From assembly GCF_024055595.1 (NCBI RefSeq), contig NZ_JAMXOF010000003.1, positions 248,001 through 312,000 on the forward strand: DNA of 64,000 bases. Reading direction: 5' to 3'. Under the pieces are notes generated by a model. It worked only from the letters and a program-made list of their open reading frames with translations. It was not told where the DNA came from and did no database searches. This DNA comes from Mucilaginibacter aurantiaciroseus. GTDB lineage: Bacteria > Bacteroidota > Bacteroidia > Sphingobacteriales > Sphingobacteriaceae. This document shows positions 9,260 through 18,711 of this stretch, in pieces (position 1 is the first letter of the stretch; every line of letters begins with the position of its first letter). The translations under genes and the position numbers were made by a program.

Positions 9260-9369
9260 GGCTTTATTATAGGCCGGCAAGATATTAACAAGCTAATATA
9301 TCCGCAAATTTTTAACTATAATGTTACTACAATTTTGCCTGAAAGTGATGCTGCCAACCAATAAAAATA

Positions 9370-9831
9370 TTAATCCTCGTCGTAAACTGTAGCGGCCAAC
9401 TTTAACGCGTTAGCAGGTGTATTTGCCACGGTTATTTCGGGTATAGCTATAGACAACTGGTCTTTAACGTTAAATGAGATGGCTACATTGGCTGTACCTG
9501 TTGCAAAATCATAAGTGGTTCCGGAGGCATCGGTGGTGCTTAACTGGCATTGTTTGTCGCCAAGCGCTAAAACAGTTTTAGGCACAAGCTGGTAAGTGCC
9601 TGCTGCTGTTGGGAAAGTTTTAAAAAAAACGGTTAAAGTGCCTTTATGGCCGTCTCCGCTGTCATTAAATACAATTGTGTTGCCGCCTGTTTTAGCGGTT
9701 GTGTTAACATAATGTGTAATGCTGCCCAGTGACCAGGTATTGTCTGATGTTACTACGTCGCTGTCTTTTTTTGAGCAAGCATTAAATAATAACATGGCTG
9801 CTGCCAGCATAATTGTTAGTCCTTTTTTCAT
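9370..9831 (-). CDS. small lipoprotein, unknown function
   Basis: 153 aa with a lipoprotein signal peptide: MKK, a hydrophobic core, and lipobox LFNAC with the acylated Cys at about residue 19, followed by SKKD, which is typical of exported Bacteroidota lipoproteins. The mature part is a Thr/Ala-rich beta-type domain (TWSLGSITHYVNTTAK onward). I do not recognise a family. It is divergent from the OmpA-domain lipoprotein gene at 9991. Confidence 0.75.
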   Translation of the reverse strand: MKKGLTIMLAAAMLLFNACSKKDSDVVTSDNTWSLGSITHYVNTTAKTGGNTIVFNDSGDGHKGTLTVFFKTFPTAAGTYQLVPKTVLALGDKQCQLSTTDASGTTYDFATGTANVAISFNVKDQLSIAIPEITVANTPANALKLAATVYDED

Positions 9832-9990
9832 AGATAATTTTTTAGATGTACGGCAAATATGCCCTTTTTGTTAAAAATATGTCAAACCATTTTCACTTGG
9901 CACCAATACCATAACGGCCTAATTAAAACTTTATTCCATATAAACCGTTCTTATACATTACAGTTAAATTTTTTCACTAAATTTTTTTTT

Positions 9991-10857
9991 ATGAAACTCC
10001 GAATATTGATACCGGCGTTATTTATTACAGCCGTTGTAGCCTCCAGTTGTGTAAGCAGCAAAAAATATAAAGAACTACAAGCCAACTACGATAAACTTGA
10101 CAGTAACACCCGCGAAATGAAAGGCAGGTACCTGCTTACCGAACGTAACCTTGGCCTCGCAACAGAAAGAGTAAAAGGCCTTGATGAACAATTAGCATCA
10201 GAACGATCTAACAATAAACAACTACAATCGGCCCTTGATAAGTGTTTAACCTCAAGCGGACAAGGTAACTTAAACATTTCTAAACTGGTTGATGAGATCA
10301 ACAGCTCTAATAAATACATTCAGCAACTGGTTAATGCCAAAAACAAGAGTGATTCGCTTAATATGGTGCTTACCAATAATTTAACCCGTTCGCTAAGTCA
10401 GTCTGAAATCCAAGATGTTGATGTGAAAGTGTTGAAAGGTGTAGTGTATATTTCCCTTTCGGATAACATGCTTTACAAATCGGGCAGTTATGACCTGACT
10501 GATAAAGCAGGTACAACCTTAAGCAAAATTGCCAAGATCATAAAAGATTACGCCAATTACGATGTACTGATAGAGGGCAACACCGATAATGTGCCGATCA
10601 CCATGAAGAACATCCGTAACAACTGGGACCTGAGTGCTTTAAGGGCATCGTCTGTAGTGCTTGCATTGCAAACAACTTACCAGGTAGACCCTAAACGTTT
10701 AACCGCAGGTGGCCGTGGCGAGTACAACCCAATTGCTGATAATAGCACAGCAGCAGGTAAGGCCCAAAACAGGCGTACGCAAATTATCATCACCCCTAAA
10801 CTAGATCAGTTTATGGACCTGATAGGTAAAGCACCCGAAACAGCACCGGTAAAATAA
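9991..10857 (+). CDS. OmpA/MotB-domain lipoprotein
   Basis: Outer-membrane-anchored protein that binds peptidoglycan. Signal peptide with lipobox VVASSC (Cys20), then a coiled-coil stretch (about 25-130, YKELQANYDKLDSN onward), then a C-terminal OmpA-like domain (about 155-270) with VLIEGNTDNVPI, NNWDLSALRASSV and GRGEYNPIADN...AQNRRTQIII, the diaminopimelate-binding pattern. The reading frame is open upstream to 9859, but the ATG at 9991 gives a proper signal peptide. A strong terminator follows. Confidence 0.9.
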   Translation: MKLRILIPALFITAVVASSCVSSKKYKELQANYDKLDSNTREMKGRYLLTERNLGLATERVKGLDEQLASERSNNKQLQSALDKCLTSSGQGNLNISKLVDEINSSNKYIQQLVNAKNKSDSLNMVLTNNLTRSLSQSEIQDVDVKVLKGVVYISLSDNMLYKSGSYDLTDKAGTTLSKIAKIIKDYANYDVLIEGNTDNVPITMKNIRNNWDLSALRASSVVLALQTTYQVDPKRLTAGGRGEYNPIADNSTAAGKAQNRRTQIIITPKLDQFMDLIGKAPETAPVK

Positions 10858-10879
10858 TAGGTTTAAAAGTTTTTATTGA

Positions 10880-10912
10880 AAAGGCCTGCTCAAGTTGAGC
10901 AGGCCTTTTTTT
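10880..10912 (+). terminator. rho-independent terminator
   Basis: AAGGCCTGCTC - AAGTT - GAGCAGGCCTT, an 11-bp GC-rich perfect stem followed by a run of seven T, 23 nt after the OmpA-domain gene. The convergent LuxR-type gene ends at 10922, and the A-run on the left side means it may work in both directions. Confidence 0.9.
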
Positions 10913-10921
10913 GATGATTAT

Positions 10922-11602
10922 TTAGATCAGATCAAATGCCCGGGCGTATTGCATCAACTCGTAAGTACCAGCATTTAGTTTCTTTTTGATGTTTTTACGA
11001 TGCGTTTCGGCTGTAGTTACAGAAATAAAAAGCTCATTAGCTATATAAGCCGCGCTTTTGCCATGGGCTACCAGGGCCAGTACTTCTTTTTCGCGCTTGG
11101 TTAATTGGGAGTATTGTTTAAAGTTTTTGCGCAGAAAATTGTTGTCGGCAAGCAGCCTGTCGGCCTTAGCGTTCATGTGGTGCATGGCATCCAACGGTAT
11201 CGCTACGGTAATGGTCATACTTGGTTTGCCGGTATGGTCCCGCATAAAAATTTTGGTGCTTGACATGTGCCAGGTCCAGTCGTCATTCCGCGGGAACCTC
11301 ACTTGTTGGAAATAGGTTACTATCTCCTCGTTGTTGTTGTTCTCTAAAAGGGTTAATATCCTGGGTACATAATCCTGCGCATCGTCGGCATTAAAGTATC
11401 GTTTGTAATACTCTTGTGCGGTAATTGATGTGATATCTTCAATTGACGTTTGTAAACCATCCAGCCCCCGCTTAGAAATATAAACTACCGACCAATCCCG
11501 CAAGTCGTGGATAATTACCGTGCAAGGCAACAGGTTAAGCATTGTAGCAAACTCTTCAATTTTGGGGATGATCTGTTTAGGCAGGTTTAATTTGTGAAGC
11601 AT
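10922..11602 (-). CDS. PAS-like / LuxR-type HTH transcriptional regulator
   Basis: About 226 aa. The C-terminal 60 residues are a LuxR/GerE helix-turn-helix (LTKREKEVLALVAHGKS, IANELFISVTTAETHRKNI, KKLN). The N-terminal half looks like a PAS sensor (CTVIIHDLRDWSVVYISKRGLDGL, then a C-terminal PAS-like sheet DDWTWHMSSTKIFMRD). This layout is frequent in Sphingobacteriaceae. The ligand and targets are unknown. ATG at 11602 is chosen; an in-frame GTG at 11632 adds ten residues. It lies just downstream of the MFS gene in the same direction. Confidence 0.85.
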   Translation of the reverse strand: MLHKLNLPKQIIPKIEEFATMLNLLPCTVIIHDLRDWSVVYISKRGLDGLQTSIEDITSITAQEYYKRYFNADDAQDYVPRILTLLENNNNEEIVTYFQQVRFPRNDDWTWHMSSTKIFMRDHTGKPSMTITVAIPLDAMHHMNAKADRLLADNNFLRKNFKQYSQLTKREKEVLALVAHGKSAAYIANELFISVTTAETHRKNIKKKLNAGTYELMQYARAFDLI

Positions 11603-11662
11603 ACCCCAAAGTACAGGTTTAAAGAGCTGCACTTACCCCGTTAAATCACGGTATTTATTGGG

Positions 11663-12925
11663 TTAAACAGCCGCTTGTAAATGTTGCTCGTCAACAGCCA
11701 TCACATTATCTTTCTGCTTCAGTTTCTCTTTTCGCTGATAGCGGAAATGCAGCAAGCCGATAAGTAATGCCGCGATACCTTCAAGCAAAATTGTATCCGG
11801 CGCTCCTATCCATTTAGATACCGAGCCAACAAGCAACCCACCAATCGGTTGCAAACCAAAAAACGCCATGGCATAAAAACTAATTACCCGCCCGCGCATA
11901 CCCGGTTCAACTGTGGTTTGTATCAGGGTGTTGCTGATAGTGATCTGCGACATCATACCGAAACCCGTAATAGTTGCAAATACCAATGCCAGCCAATAGG
12001 TGTTCTCGTGCGAGAACAGCACCAGGCCAATACCAAATATAAGCGTGTTAACACTCAGGATCTTTTTTAAATTACTCCCTGCTTTAAGCGATGCCAAGAA
12101 TATTGCCCCGGTAAATGCCCCAAGCCCAATTACGCTGTCTATTACCCCAAATGTTGTGGCGTTCCCTTTAAAAACCTCGCGGGCGTAGTATGGTATTAAT
12201 GTGCTAAATGGTAATACCAGCAGGCTTATCAGTCCAAGCATCAGTATCACAAACGAAATAGATGGGGTGGCCTTCAAGTATGCAAACCCCTCACGCAACT
12301 CGCCAAATACATTTTGCTTGTGCTCTGCTTTTACATATTTGGGCATGCGCATCATTAATAACGACCCTATTACCGCTATAAAACTTGCAGCATTAAGCGC
12401 AAAGCAAAAGCCATCGCCCCAATACTCTAATATAAACCCGGCTATGCCGGGGCCAATTAAACGCGATAGATTTACCATGGAGGAATTGAGGGCCAGCGCA
12501 TTAGGCAAGTCCTTTTTATCCTCTATCATTTCATACACCAATGATTGCCTTGCGGGGACGTCGAATGCATTAATGATGCCGAGCACAACGCTTAGCACCA
12601 ATATCTCCCATACTTCATAATGTTTCAACAGCACCAATACAGCTAGTATAGTAGCCTGTATCATGGAGGCTACTTGTGTGGAAAGCAACACCCGGAAACG
12701 ATTGTACCTGTCAGATACCACACCACCCAAAAGCGATAGTAAAAATGACGGGAACTGGCTGGCAAATAGCGTAACTCCCAGCATAAAAGTAGAATGGGTA
12801 AGCGAATAAATAACCCAGCTTACGGCTGTTTTTTGCATCCAGGTACCAATAAGCGATACGGATTGCCCTGCGAAATATAAACGGTAGTTACGGCTGTGGA
12901 ATGCGTTGAAGGTGGTAATATTCAT
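11663..12925 (-). CDS. MFS transporter (EntS/MFS_3-type exporter)
   Basis: Inner-membrane proton-driven transporter with about 12 hydrophobic segments, 420 aa. FHSRNYRLYFAGQSVSLIGTW is the classic start of the MFS_3/enterobactin-exporter group, and SLLGGVVSDRYNRFRVL is the loop 2-3 signature (GGxxxDRxxRxxxL). The substrate is not deducible. ATG at 12925 is chosen because it begins the conserved N-terminus; a TTG 48 bases further upstream only adds untypical residues. A 60-base gap separates it from the regulator that follows. Confidence 0.88.
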   Translation of the reverse strand: MNITTFNAFHSRNYRLYFAGQSVSLIGTWMQKTAVSWVIYSLTHSTFMLGVTLFASQFPSFLLSLLGGVVSDRYNRFRVLLSTQVASMIQATILAVLVLLKHYEVWEILVLSVVLGIINAFDVPARQSLVYEMIEDKKDLPNALALNSSMVNLSRLIGPGIAGFILEYWGDGFCFALNAASFIAVIGSLLMMRMPKYVKAEHKQNVFGELREGFAYLKATPSISFVILMLGLISLLVLPFSTLIPYYAREVFKGNATTFGVIDSVIGLGAFTGAIFLASLKAGSNLKKILSVNTLIFGIGLVLFSHENTYWLALVFATITGFGMMSQITISNTLIQTTVEPGMRGRVISFYAMAFFGLQPIGGLLVGSVSKWIGAPDTILLEGIAALLIGLLHFRYQRKEKLKQKDNVMAVDEQHLQAAV

Positions 12926-13110
12926 TATATATAAATTCAACGACAATAAATGCCCGCTAATTGTTTCCGGCAAACTATGTAATAATTAAATTACCATAAC
13001 GTGGCATTGATGCGGGTGGATAAACACAGGCCATTTTTTAAAAGATGCCCGGCGTATCAATTAATACATTATTTTCGTTTTATTGCGTATGTTGGTAGCT
13101 TATCCTAACT

Positions 13111-16100
13111 ATGACCCAAGCCGAAAACTATGATCTGTTGATCGAAAAAATCAACACCTTTATTCGTAAGTACCATTTTAACAACCTTCTGCGCGGACTG
13201 ATATTTTTAGCCGCAGGTATATTTTCGGCCTACGTGGTGATCACATTACTGGAGTACTTCGGTAATTTTAATACAACGCTACGTACCATCCTCTTCTACT
13301 TTTTTATCCTGCTGAATGTAGGTCTGATCATCTGGCTGGTATTGCCACCGCTATTCGCCAGATTAAAACTGGGCAAAACCCTAACGCACTTACAGGCCGC
13401 CGAGATCATTGGCCAACATTTTAATGATGTGCACGATAAGTTACTGAACACACTACAGTTAAAAATGCAATCCACTGAAAATGCAGAACACCGCGAATTG
13501 CTTGAGGCCTGTATCAACCAAAAAATAGAAACTTTAAAGCCGGTTAGTTTCCCATCGGCAGTAAACCTCCGCGAGAATAGCAAATACCTAAAGTGGGTAA
13601 TCCAGCCTGCGGCTGTTATTTGCATCATCGCATTCGCGGCACCATCAATTTTAACGGAAAGCACTAAAAGGCTCATTCGCCATAACGAATATTTTGCGCC
13701 CGTTGCACCATTTCAGTTTGTATTGTTCAATAAGAACCTATCGGCAGTACAGGGCGAGGATTACAAACTCGACCTAAAATTAACCGGCGACAAACTACCA
13801 AACGATATTTATGTAGAAACGGCTAACAATACATTTAAGTTAGATAAAGAGAACATCAGCCGTTTCCATTATCTGTTTACCAACCTGCAAAAAAACACGT
13901 CGTTTAAATTGGTGGGTAATGGGTTTAGCTCGGCACCATATGAGATAAGGGTTAATCTTAAGCCCGTTTTATTAAATTTTGATGCCGATTTAACCTATCC
14001 CGCATATCTCCACAAAAAAAACGAAACCATTACCAATGCCGGCGACCTTACCCTGCCTGCCGGCACTGTTGTGACCTGGAAATTCCACACGCAAAATGCC
14101 TCTAAGCTTTTGTTTAAGATTGATGGCGCTAACAAACCCTTAGCACCAACAAGCGGCAATTTGTTTGAGCATCGCGAAAGCATCCTAAAAAACACGGCTT
14201 ATAGTGTTAGTCCGCTAAATAATAATGTGCAACGAAACGATTCTGCCACTTACCGCATTAATGTAATTGCAGATGAGGCTCCCGCTATTGAAGTACAGGA
14301 AAAGCCGGATTCGGTAAGTATGAAAGCCTTTTATTTTAATGGCAGGATTCAGGACGATCATGGCTTTTCGTCATTAATCTTTCGTTATAAAATTGGCGAA
14401 AAAAGAGGCGAACATTCCGTAAACAAACCGGTTAAACTGGATCTGTCTGCCACCCAATCAAATTTCTTTTATTTCTGGGATCTGAAAGAACTGGGCATCC
14501 GTCCCGGGGATAACGTTACCTACTATTTTGAGGTTGCCGATAACGACGGCGTTACCGGCCCTAAAAAAGCACGCACCCCCGAGCGCACATTGAATGTGCC
14601 TGATGCCGGCCAATTGGCCGAAGAGTTGAACAACGGCAGTAATGCAGTAAAAGAAAAAATGCAGTCGGCAGTAAAATTGGCTGCGCAGCTTGAAAAAAGC
14701 GCGCAGAAGTTGAACCAAGCGTTGTTGGATAAAAACGCCCTTTCGTTCGATGAGAAAAAGCAGGTGGAAGAGCTGCTACAAAAACGCAAAGATTTGGATG
14801 AGTTAGTAAAAGATACTCAGGCCGATAACAAAAAGAACCTTTACAACAGGCAGGAAAACCAGCAGCAAACGCAGGAACTGAGGGAAATGCAAAAGCAGAT
14901 TGAAAACCTGTTTAACAATGTGCTGGATGATAAGACCAAGGAAATGCTGCAAAGATTACAACAGCTGTTGCAGGAAAGCCAAAAGGATAGCACCCGCGAC
15001 GAATTATCTAAAATGCAGTTGGACAATAAATCGTTAAAGAAAGAGCTTGACCGTATCCTGGAACTATATAAAAAGCTCGATTTTGAACAAAAGCTGAACC
15101 AAAACGTAAACCAATTAAACCAACTGGCGCAAAATCAGCAAAAGCTATCAGACCAAACTCAAAAGGCTGGTAACAACAATAAGGACCTGCAGCAACAAGA
15201 AAAGCTGAGTAACCAGTTTAATAACATCAAAAAACAGCTGGACGAACTGCAAAAAGAAAACGAGAAGAACGGCAACAAACAAGAGTTTAAAAACCCGGAG
15301 GCCGAAAAGCAGTCGATAGATGAGCAGATGAACAAAAGTTCGGATGCGTTAAAAAAAAACAGCCGCCCGCAGGCATCAAAAGCGCAACAGCAAGCCGCCA
15401 AACAAATGAAGCAGCTTGCCGATAAACTAAAGAACGATGAAAGCGAAGGACAGGAGAGCGAAAACGCCGTTGATGCCCGCCAGCTGCGCGAATTGTTAAA
15501 ATCTTTGGTGAACAGTTCGTTCACTCAAGAAAAAATAATGCAGCAATTACGCAATACCAGTCCTACCGATCCGGGCTATATCGCGTTAGCGCAAAAACAA
15601 AAAGATGTTAAGGATAATTTAAAAACAGCTGAGGATAGTTTGTATTCGCTTAGCCGACGCATTCCGCAGATACAATCGACCGTTAACAAAGAAATTGCTG
15701 GTATTAATGAGCAAATAGACCAATCTTTAGATAATTTAGGCGAGCGCAAAACGCCCGAAGCCCTGCGCAACCAGCAATTTGCTATGACCAGTATGAATAA
15801 TTTAGCACTTATGTTAAGTGAAGCACTTGCTCAATTGCAAAAACAGCAAAGCAAAAGTGGTAGGGGCAAAGGCAAACAACCTTCGTTATCGCAATTAAGC
15901 AAGATGCAGCAGCAGCTAAATCAAAACATGCAAAAGGCGCGCGAGCAGTTGCAGAAGATGGGTAACCCTCAAACTGGCAAAACCGGACAGCAAGACCAGC
16001 AAGGCATGAGCGAGCAGTTTGCCAAAATGGCGCGCGAGCAACAAATGATTAGGCAAACGTTGCAGCAAATAAATAAAGAGAACAATAAAGACGGTACTAA

Positions 16101-16434
16101 TGGTTTAGGAAATTTAGATAAAATTTCAAAAGAAATGGAACAAACTGAGAACGATCTCGTAAACAAGAAAATTACAAACGAAGCGTTAAAAAGGCAAGAG
16201 CAAATAAAAATACGTTTGCTGGAGGCCGAGAAAGCGGAGCAAGAGAGAGAGCAGGACCAAAAGAGGGAGAGCCGGGCGGCAAGCAACATGCCGCCGGGGT
16301 ATATTAAAGCTTTGCAGGACTATGAGCAGGTTAAGACAAAGCAAACGGAACAAATAAGAACAGTACCTGCGGCGCTTAACTTGTATTACAGGCAAAAAAT
16401 TAAAAAATACTTTGATCAACTTAATGGAAAATGA
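13111..16434 (+). CDS. DUF4175-like large membrane/coiled-coil protein
   Basis: 1107 aa. Two membrane helices near residues 25-48 and 62-85 and a third near 165-185 are followed by a beta-rich region (about 200-480, Ig-like strand patterns). A very long Gln/Lys/Asn-rich coiled coil (about 490-1090) is dense in QQ, KQQ and NLN patterns. It matches the layout of the DUF4175 family of Bacteroidota. The role is unknown; an envelope scaffold is only a guess. The following kinase gene begins at its stop codon, so DUF4175, RsbW-like and ybeY probably form one operon. Confidence 0.8.
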   Translation: MTQAENYDLLIEKINTFIRKYHFNNLLRGLIFLAAGIFSAYVVITLLEYFGNFNTTLRTILFYFFILLNVGLIIWLVLPPLFARLKLGKTLTHLQAAEIIGQHFNDVHDKLLNTLQLKMQSTENAEHRELLEACINQKIETLKPVSFPSAVNLRENSKYLKWVIQPAAVICIIAFAAPSILTESTKRLIRHNEYFAPVAPFQFVLFNKNLSAVQGEDYKLDLKLTGDKLPNDIYVETANNTFKLDKENISRFHYLFTNLQKNTSFKLVGNGFSSAPYEIRVNLKPVLLNFDADLTYPAYLHKKNETITNAGDLTLPAGTVVTWKFHTQNASKLLFKIDGANKPLAPTSGNLFEHRESILKNTAYSVSPLNNNVQRNDSATYRINVIADEAPAIEVQEKPDSVSMKAFYFNGRIQDDHGFSSLIFRYKIGEKRGEHSVNKPVKLDLSATQSNFFYFWDLKELGIRPGDNVTYYFEVADNDGVTGPKKARTPERTLNVPDAGQLAEELNNGSNAVKEKMQSAVKLAAQLEKSAQKLNQALLDKNALSFDEKKQVEELLQKRKDLDELVKDTQADNKKNLYNRQENQQQTQELREMQKQIENLFNNVLDDKTKEMLQRLQQLLQESQKDSTRDELSKMQLDNKSLKKELDRILELYKKLDFEQKLNQNVNQLNQLAQNQQKLSDQTQKAGNNNKDLQQQEKLSNQFNNIKKQLDELQKENEKNGNKQEFKNPEAEKQSIDEQMNKSSDALKKNSRPQASKAQQQAAKQMKQLADKLKNDESEGQESENAVDARQLRELLKSLVNSSFTQEKIMQQLRNTSPTDPGYIALAQKQKDVKDNLKTAEDSLYSLSRRIPQIQSTVNKEIAGINEQIDQSLDNLGERKTPEALRNQQFAMTSMNNLALMLSEALAQLQKQQSKSGRGKGKQPSLSQLSKMQQQLNQNMQKAREQLQKMGNPQTGKTGQQDQQGMSEQFAKMAREQQMIRQTLQQINKENNKDGTNGLGNLDKISKEMEQTENDLVNKKITNEALKRQEQIKIRLLEAEKAEQEREQDQKRESRAASNMPPGYIKALQDYEQVKTKQTEQIRTVPAALNLYYRQKIKKYFDQLNGK

Positions 16435-16435
16435 T

Positions 16436-16855
16436 ATGGCACAGGCGAACGTTCAAACGGAACTTTATACACTACAACTTCCGTCAAAACACGAAAGCAT
16501 TACACCGCTGGAGGCTTTAATAGAAGAGGTAGCGGATAAACATAACGTAGCCGAAGATGTGTTTGCCAACATGATGACCTGCCTTAACGAGGCGGTTATT
16601 AATGCAATTATACATGGCAATAAATTAGACCCCAATAAAAAGGTTTACGTAAATGTTGAGGTTTATGGCAAACGCATCATTTGGACCGTTACTGATGAGG
16701 GTGCCGGTTTCGACTATAATAACCTGGCAGACCCAACAGCTGCCGACCGCCTGGAAGAACTTACCGGCCGTGGCGTATTTATATTAAAGCACCTTGCCGA
16801 CCAATGTATATTTAATGCAAGTGGTAACGAGGTTGAACTACACTTTAAAATATAA
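16436..16855 (+). CDS. RsbW-like HATPase anti-sigma/serine kinase
   Basis: Small GHKL ATPase of the RsbW/SpoIIAB type. N-box NEAVINAIIHGN, G1-type DEGAGFDYNNL, and GRGVFILKHLAD are all present, so ATP binding should be intact. Known relatives bind or phosphorylate a sigma factor or an anti-anti-sigma factor; no STAS partner is adjacent. Its start is uncertain: ATG at 16436 leaves 1 nt after the previous stop, while ATG at 16424 and TTG at 16412 overlap it. The next gene begins in a TAATG overlap, which indicates translational coupling. Confidence 0.85.
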   Translation: MAQANVQTELYTLQLPSKHESITPLEALIEEVADKHNVAEDVFANMMTCLNEAVINAIIHGNKLDPNKKVYVNVEVYGKRIIWTVTDEGAGFDYNNLADPTAADRLEELTGRGVFILKHLADQCIFNASGNEVELHFKI

Positions 16856-17280
16856 TGCCCGCAATTACTTTCCATGAGGAAGACATCAGTTATAAATTAA
16901 AAAACAAAAACGCGGTACGTAAATGGATCACCAATACCATTGTTGCCGAGTGCTATAAACTGAGCGAGCTTACCTATATTTTTTGCACCGACGAATACCT
17001 GCTAAAGATCAATCAGGAATATCTTGATCACGATACTTATACTGATATCATCACCTTCGATAATTCGTATGAAAAAGGAGTAATTGTAGGCGATATTTTT
17101 ATTTCTATAGAACGCATTAAAGAGAACGCTGCCAAATTTGGCGTTACGCCGGGGCAGGAACTACACCGAGTGATCATTCACGGCACACTGCACTTATTGG
17201 GTTACCCGGACAAAACCCCTGCCGCTAAGAAAAAAATGACGCAGAAAGAGGATTTCTATTTGGATAAAAGAGGTTTTTAA
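16855..17280 (+). CDS. ybeY: endoribonuclease YbeY (rRNA maturation)
   Basis: Metal-dependent endoribonuclease acting in 16S rRNA processing and ribosome quality control. 141 aa, normal length. The metal site reads HGTLHLLGYPD: His109 and His113 are present, while the usual third His at position 119 is Asp. This GYxDK form appears in other Bacteroidota members as far as I recall, so the enzyme is probably active. DIITFDN and GDIFISIERIKENA are conserved blocks. The start codon overlaps the previous stop by one base. Confidence 0.93.
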   Translation: MPAITFHEEDISYKLKNKNAVRKWITNTIVAECYKLSELTYIFCTDEYLLKINQEYLDHDTYTDIITFDNSYEKGVIVGDIFISIERIKENAAKFGVTPGQELHRVIIHGTLHLLGYPDKTPAAKKKMTQKEDFYLDKRGF

Positions 17281-17342
17281 TACCTAATTTTACATCCGTA
17301 AATCAATCGTCCTCGTAAATCATTTATTTTCAAACATAAAAC

Positions 17343-17858
17343 ATGAAATTACTGACATTAATCTGCGCCTTGATGTTCATCACATCGGCACCTGCACCGC
17401 TTTACCGCTTCAAGCTTAAAACCATTGATGGTAACGATTTTTCTTTGTCGAAATACAAAGGCAAAAAATTGCTTATTGTAAATACAGCATCAAAATGTGG
17501 TTTTACCCCACAATATGCCGAATTACAAAAGCTTGCGGACCGTTACAAAGACAAGGTAGTTGTTGTTGGTTTCCCGGCAAATAACTTTGGCGACCAGGAG
17601 CCGGGCACCAATGCTGACGTAAAAGAGTTTTGCAAGAAAAACTTTGGTGTAACTTTTCCTTTAAGTTCAAAAGTGAGTGTCAAGGGCGATGATATAGTAC
17701 CCATATTCGCTTACTTAACCAAAGAGCCAAATCCTGATTTTACAGGCGAGATCAAATGGAATTTTGAAAAATTCCTGATAGACGAGAATGGCAAACTGAT
17801 CCATCGTTACCGCTCTACAACAAAACCATTGTCTGACGAAATAACTAAAGCATTATAG
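17343..17858 (+). CDS. glutathione peroxidase-family thiol peroxidase, exported
   Basis: 171 aa. A hydrophobic signal-like N-terminus (to about residue 18) precedes a thioredoxin-fold peroxidase. The peroxidatic residue is Cys52 in NTASKCGFTPQYAEL, in place of selenocysteine; GFPANNFGDQEPG holds the Gln, and IKWNFEKFLID holds the Trp-Asn of the catalytic tetrad. Such enzymes usually use thioredoxin rather than glutathione. It is followed by a perfect palindromic terminator. Confidence 0.9.
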   Translation: MKLLTLICALMFITSAPAPLYRFKLKTIDGNDFSLSKYKGKKLLIVNTASKCGFTPQYAELQKLADRYKDKVVVVGFPANNFGDQEPGTNADVKEFCKKNFGVTFPLSSKVSVKGDDIVPIFAYLTKEPNPDFTGEIKWNFEKFLIDENGKLIHRYRSTTKPLSDEITKAL

Positions 17859-17892
17859 CAAAAAGTGGAAGCTAATTAGCTTCCACTTTTTG
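17859..17892. terminator. perfect 34-bp palindrome, bidirectional terminator
   Basis: CAAAAAGTGGAAGCTAA mirrored as TTAGCTTCCACTTTTTG, starting directly after the glutathione-peroxidase stop. The A-run on the left and T-run on the right serve both that gene and the convergent mlaD gene ending at 17917. Confidence 0.9.
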
Positions 17893-17916
17893 TTTACTCG
17901 TTGTTCTGTTCGTCGC

Positions 17917-18711
17917 TTAATTATCATCCTTTTTCTTAGCGGCATCTTTAGCTGCTTTTTCTTTGGCTTTTATAGCTTCTTCCTGTACTTTTTTGATAGA
18001 ATCTTGTTTGGCTTTGACGGCCTTCTCCTTCTTTTTGAAGAAACCCCTAAGCAAGAAGTTATGCTGGGCGGCTTTCAAATCTTCGTTAAGGGTTGCTGTT
18101 GTACTATGCACACCCTTCATGGTAGTTTGGGCTTGTTTTACCGTTCCTTCCAGATCCCTTGCTATTTTATCGTTATTAAGCAAGCGGCCAATACTCCCTT
18201 TACCACTATTTACTTTAGCTACAATTTGTGACAGGTCGCTGGTAAGGCTTTCTGCATTGTCGGCAACCTTAATGAGTTTGGTGATGATCTTGTCCATATC
18301 AACCGGGTTAACCGATCCTAATTCTTTACCCTCGCTAATTTCAATTTGACTGGTTATCCCGCCAGGTGCAATTACTACCAATTTATCACCCATCAAACCA
18401 TCACTACCAATACTCATTTTAGAATCGGTTTTGATGAATTTTCTTACCGAATTATTTAGTGTAAGGTCAACCCGTACGGAACTATCTGTTACTATGTTTA
18501 TGGCTTCAACTACGCCCACATTTATACCGGCAAAGCGCACGTTGTTCCCAACGGTAAGGCCGCTAACGTTCTTAAATGTTCCGTATACTTTAAATGTTGA
18601 GCTAAACAGGCTCTTTTGGTTCCCGATATAAAATACCGCGAGGAAAAGTACCAGTAGGCCCACAACCGTGAACACGCCAATTTTTATTTTTTGTGATGAT
18701 GTAGTTTTCAT
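17917..18711 (-). CDS. mlaD: MCE-domain lipid-transport substrate-binding protein (MlaD-like)
   Basis: Periplasmic subunit of a Mla-type phospholipid transport system. One N-terminal membrane helix (about 10-28), an MCE domain (about 36-115: YGTFKNVSGLTVGNNVRFAGI ending in GDKLVVIAPG), a helical stretch (130-200), and a Lys/Ala-rich tail unusual in E. coli MlaD but common in this phylum. Its ATG overlaps the ATPase stop by 4 nt (ATGA), which shows translational coupling in mlaE-mlaF-mlaD order. Confidence 0.9.
   Translation of the reverse strand: MKTTSSQKIKIGVFTVVGLLVLFLAVFYIGNQKSLFSSTFKVYGTFKNVSGLTVGNNVRFAGINVGVVEAINIVTDSSVRVDLTLNNSVRKFIKTDSKMSIGSDGLMGDKLVVIAPGGITSQIEISEGKELGSVNPVDMDKIITKLIKVADNAESLTSDLSQIVAKVNSGKGSIGRLLNNDKIARDLEGTVKQAQTTMKGVHSTTATLNEDLKAAQHNFLLRGFFKKKEKAVKAKQDSIKKVQEEAIKAKEKAAKDAAKKKDDN

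Noticed and set aside
9859..9990. N-terminal extension of the OmpA-domain lipoprotein
   Set aside because: It would bury the signal peptide; the ATG at 9991 directly gives MKLR plus a lipobox.
14458..16419. Several long antisense frames across the DUF4175 gene
   Set aside because: Shadow frames of a Gln/Lys/Asn-rich coiled coil; Ser/Cys/Phe-rich peptides without support.
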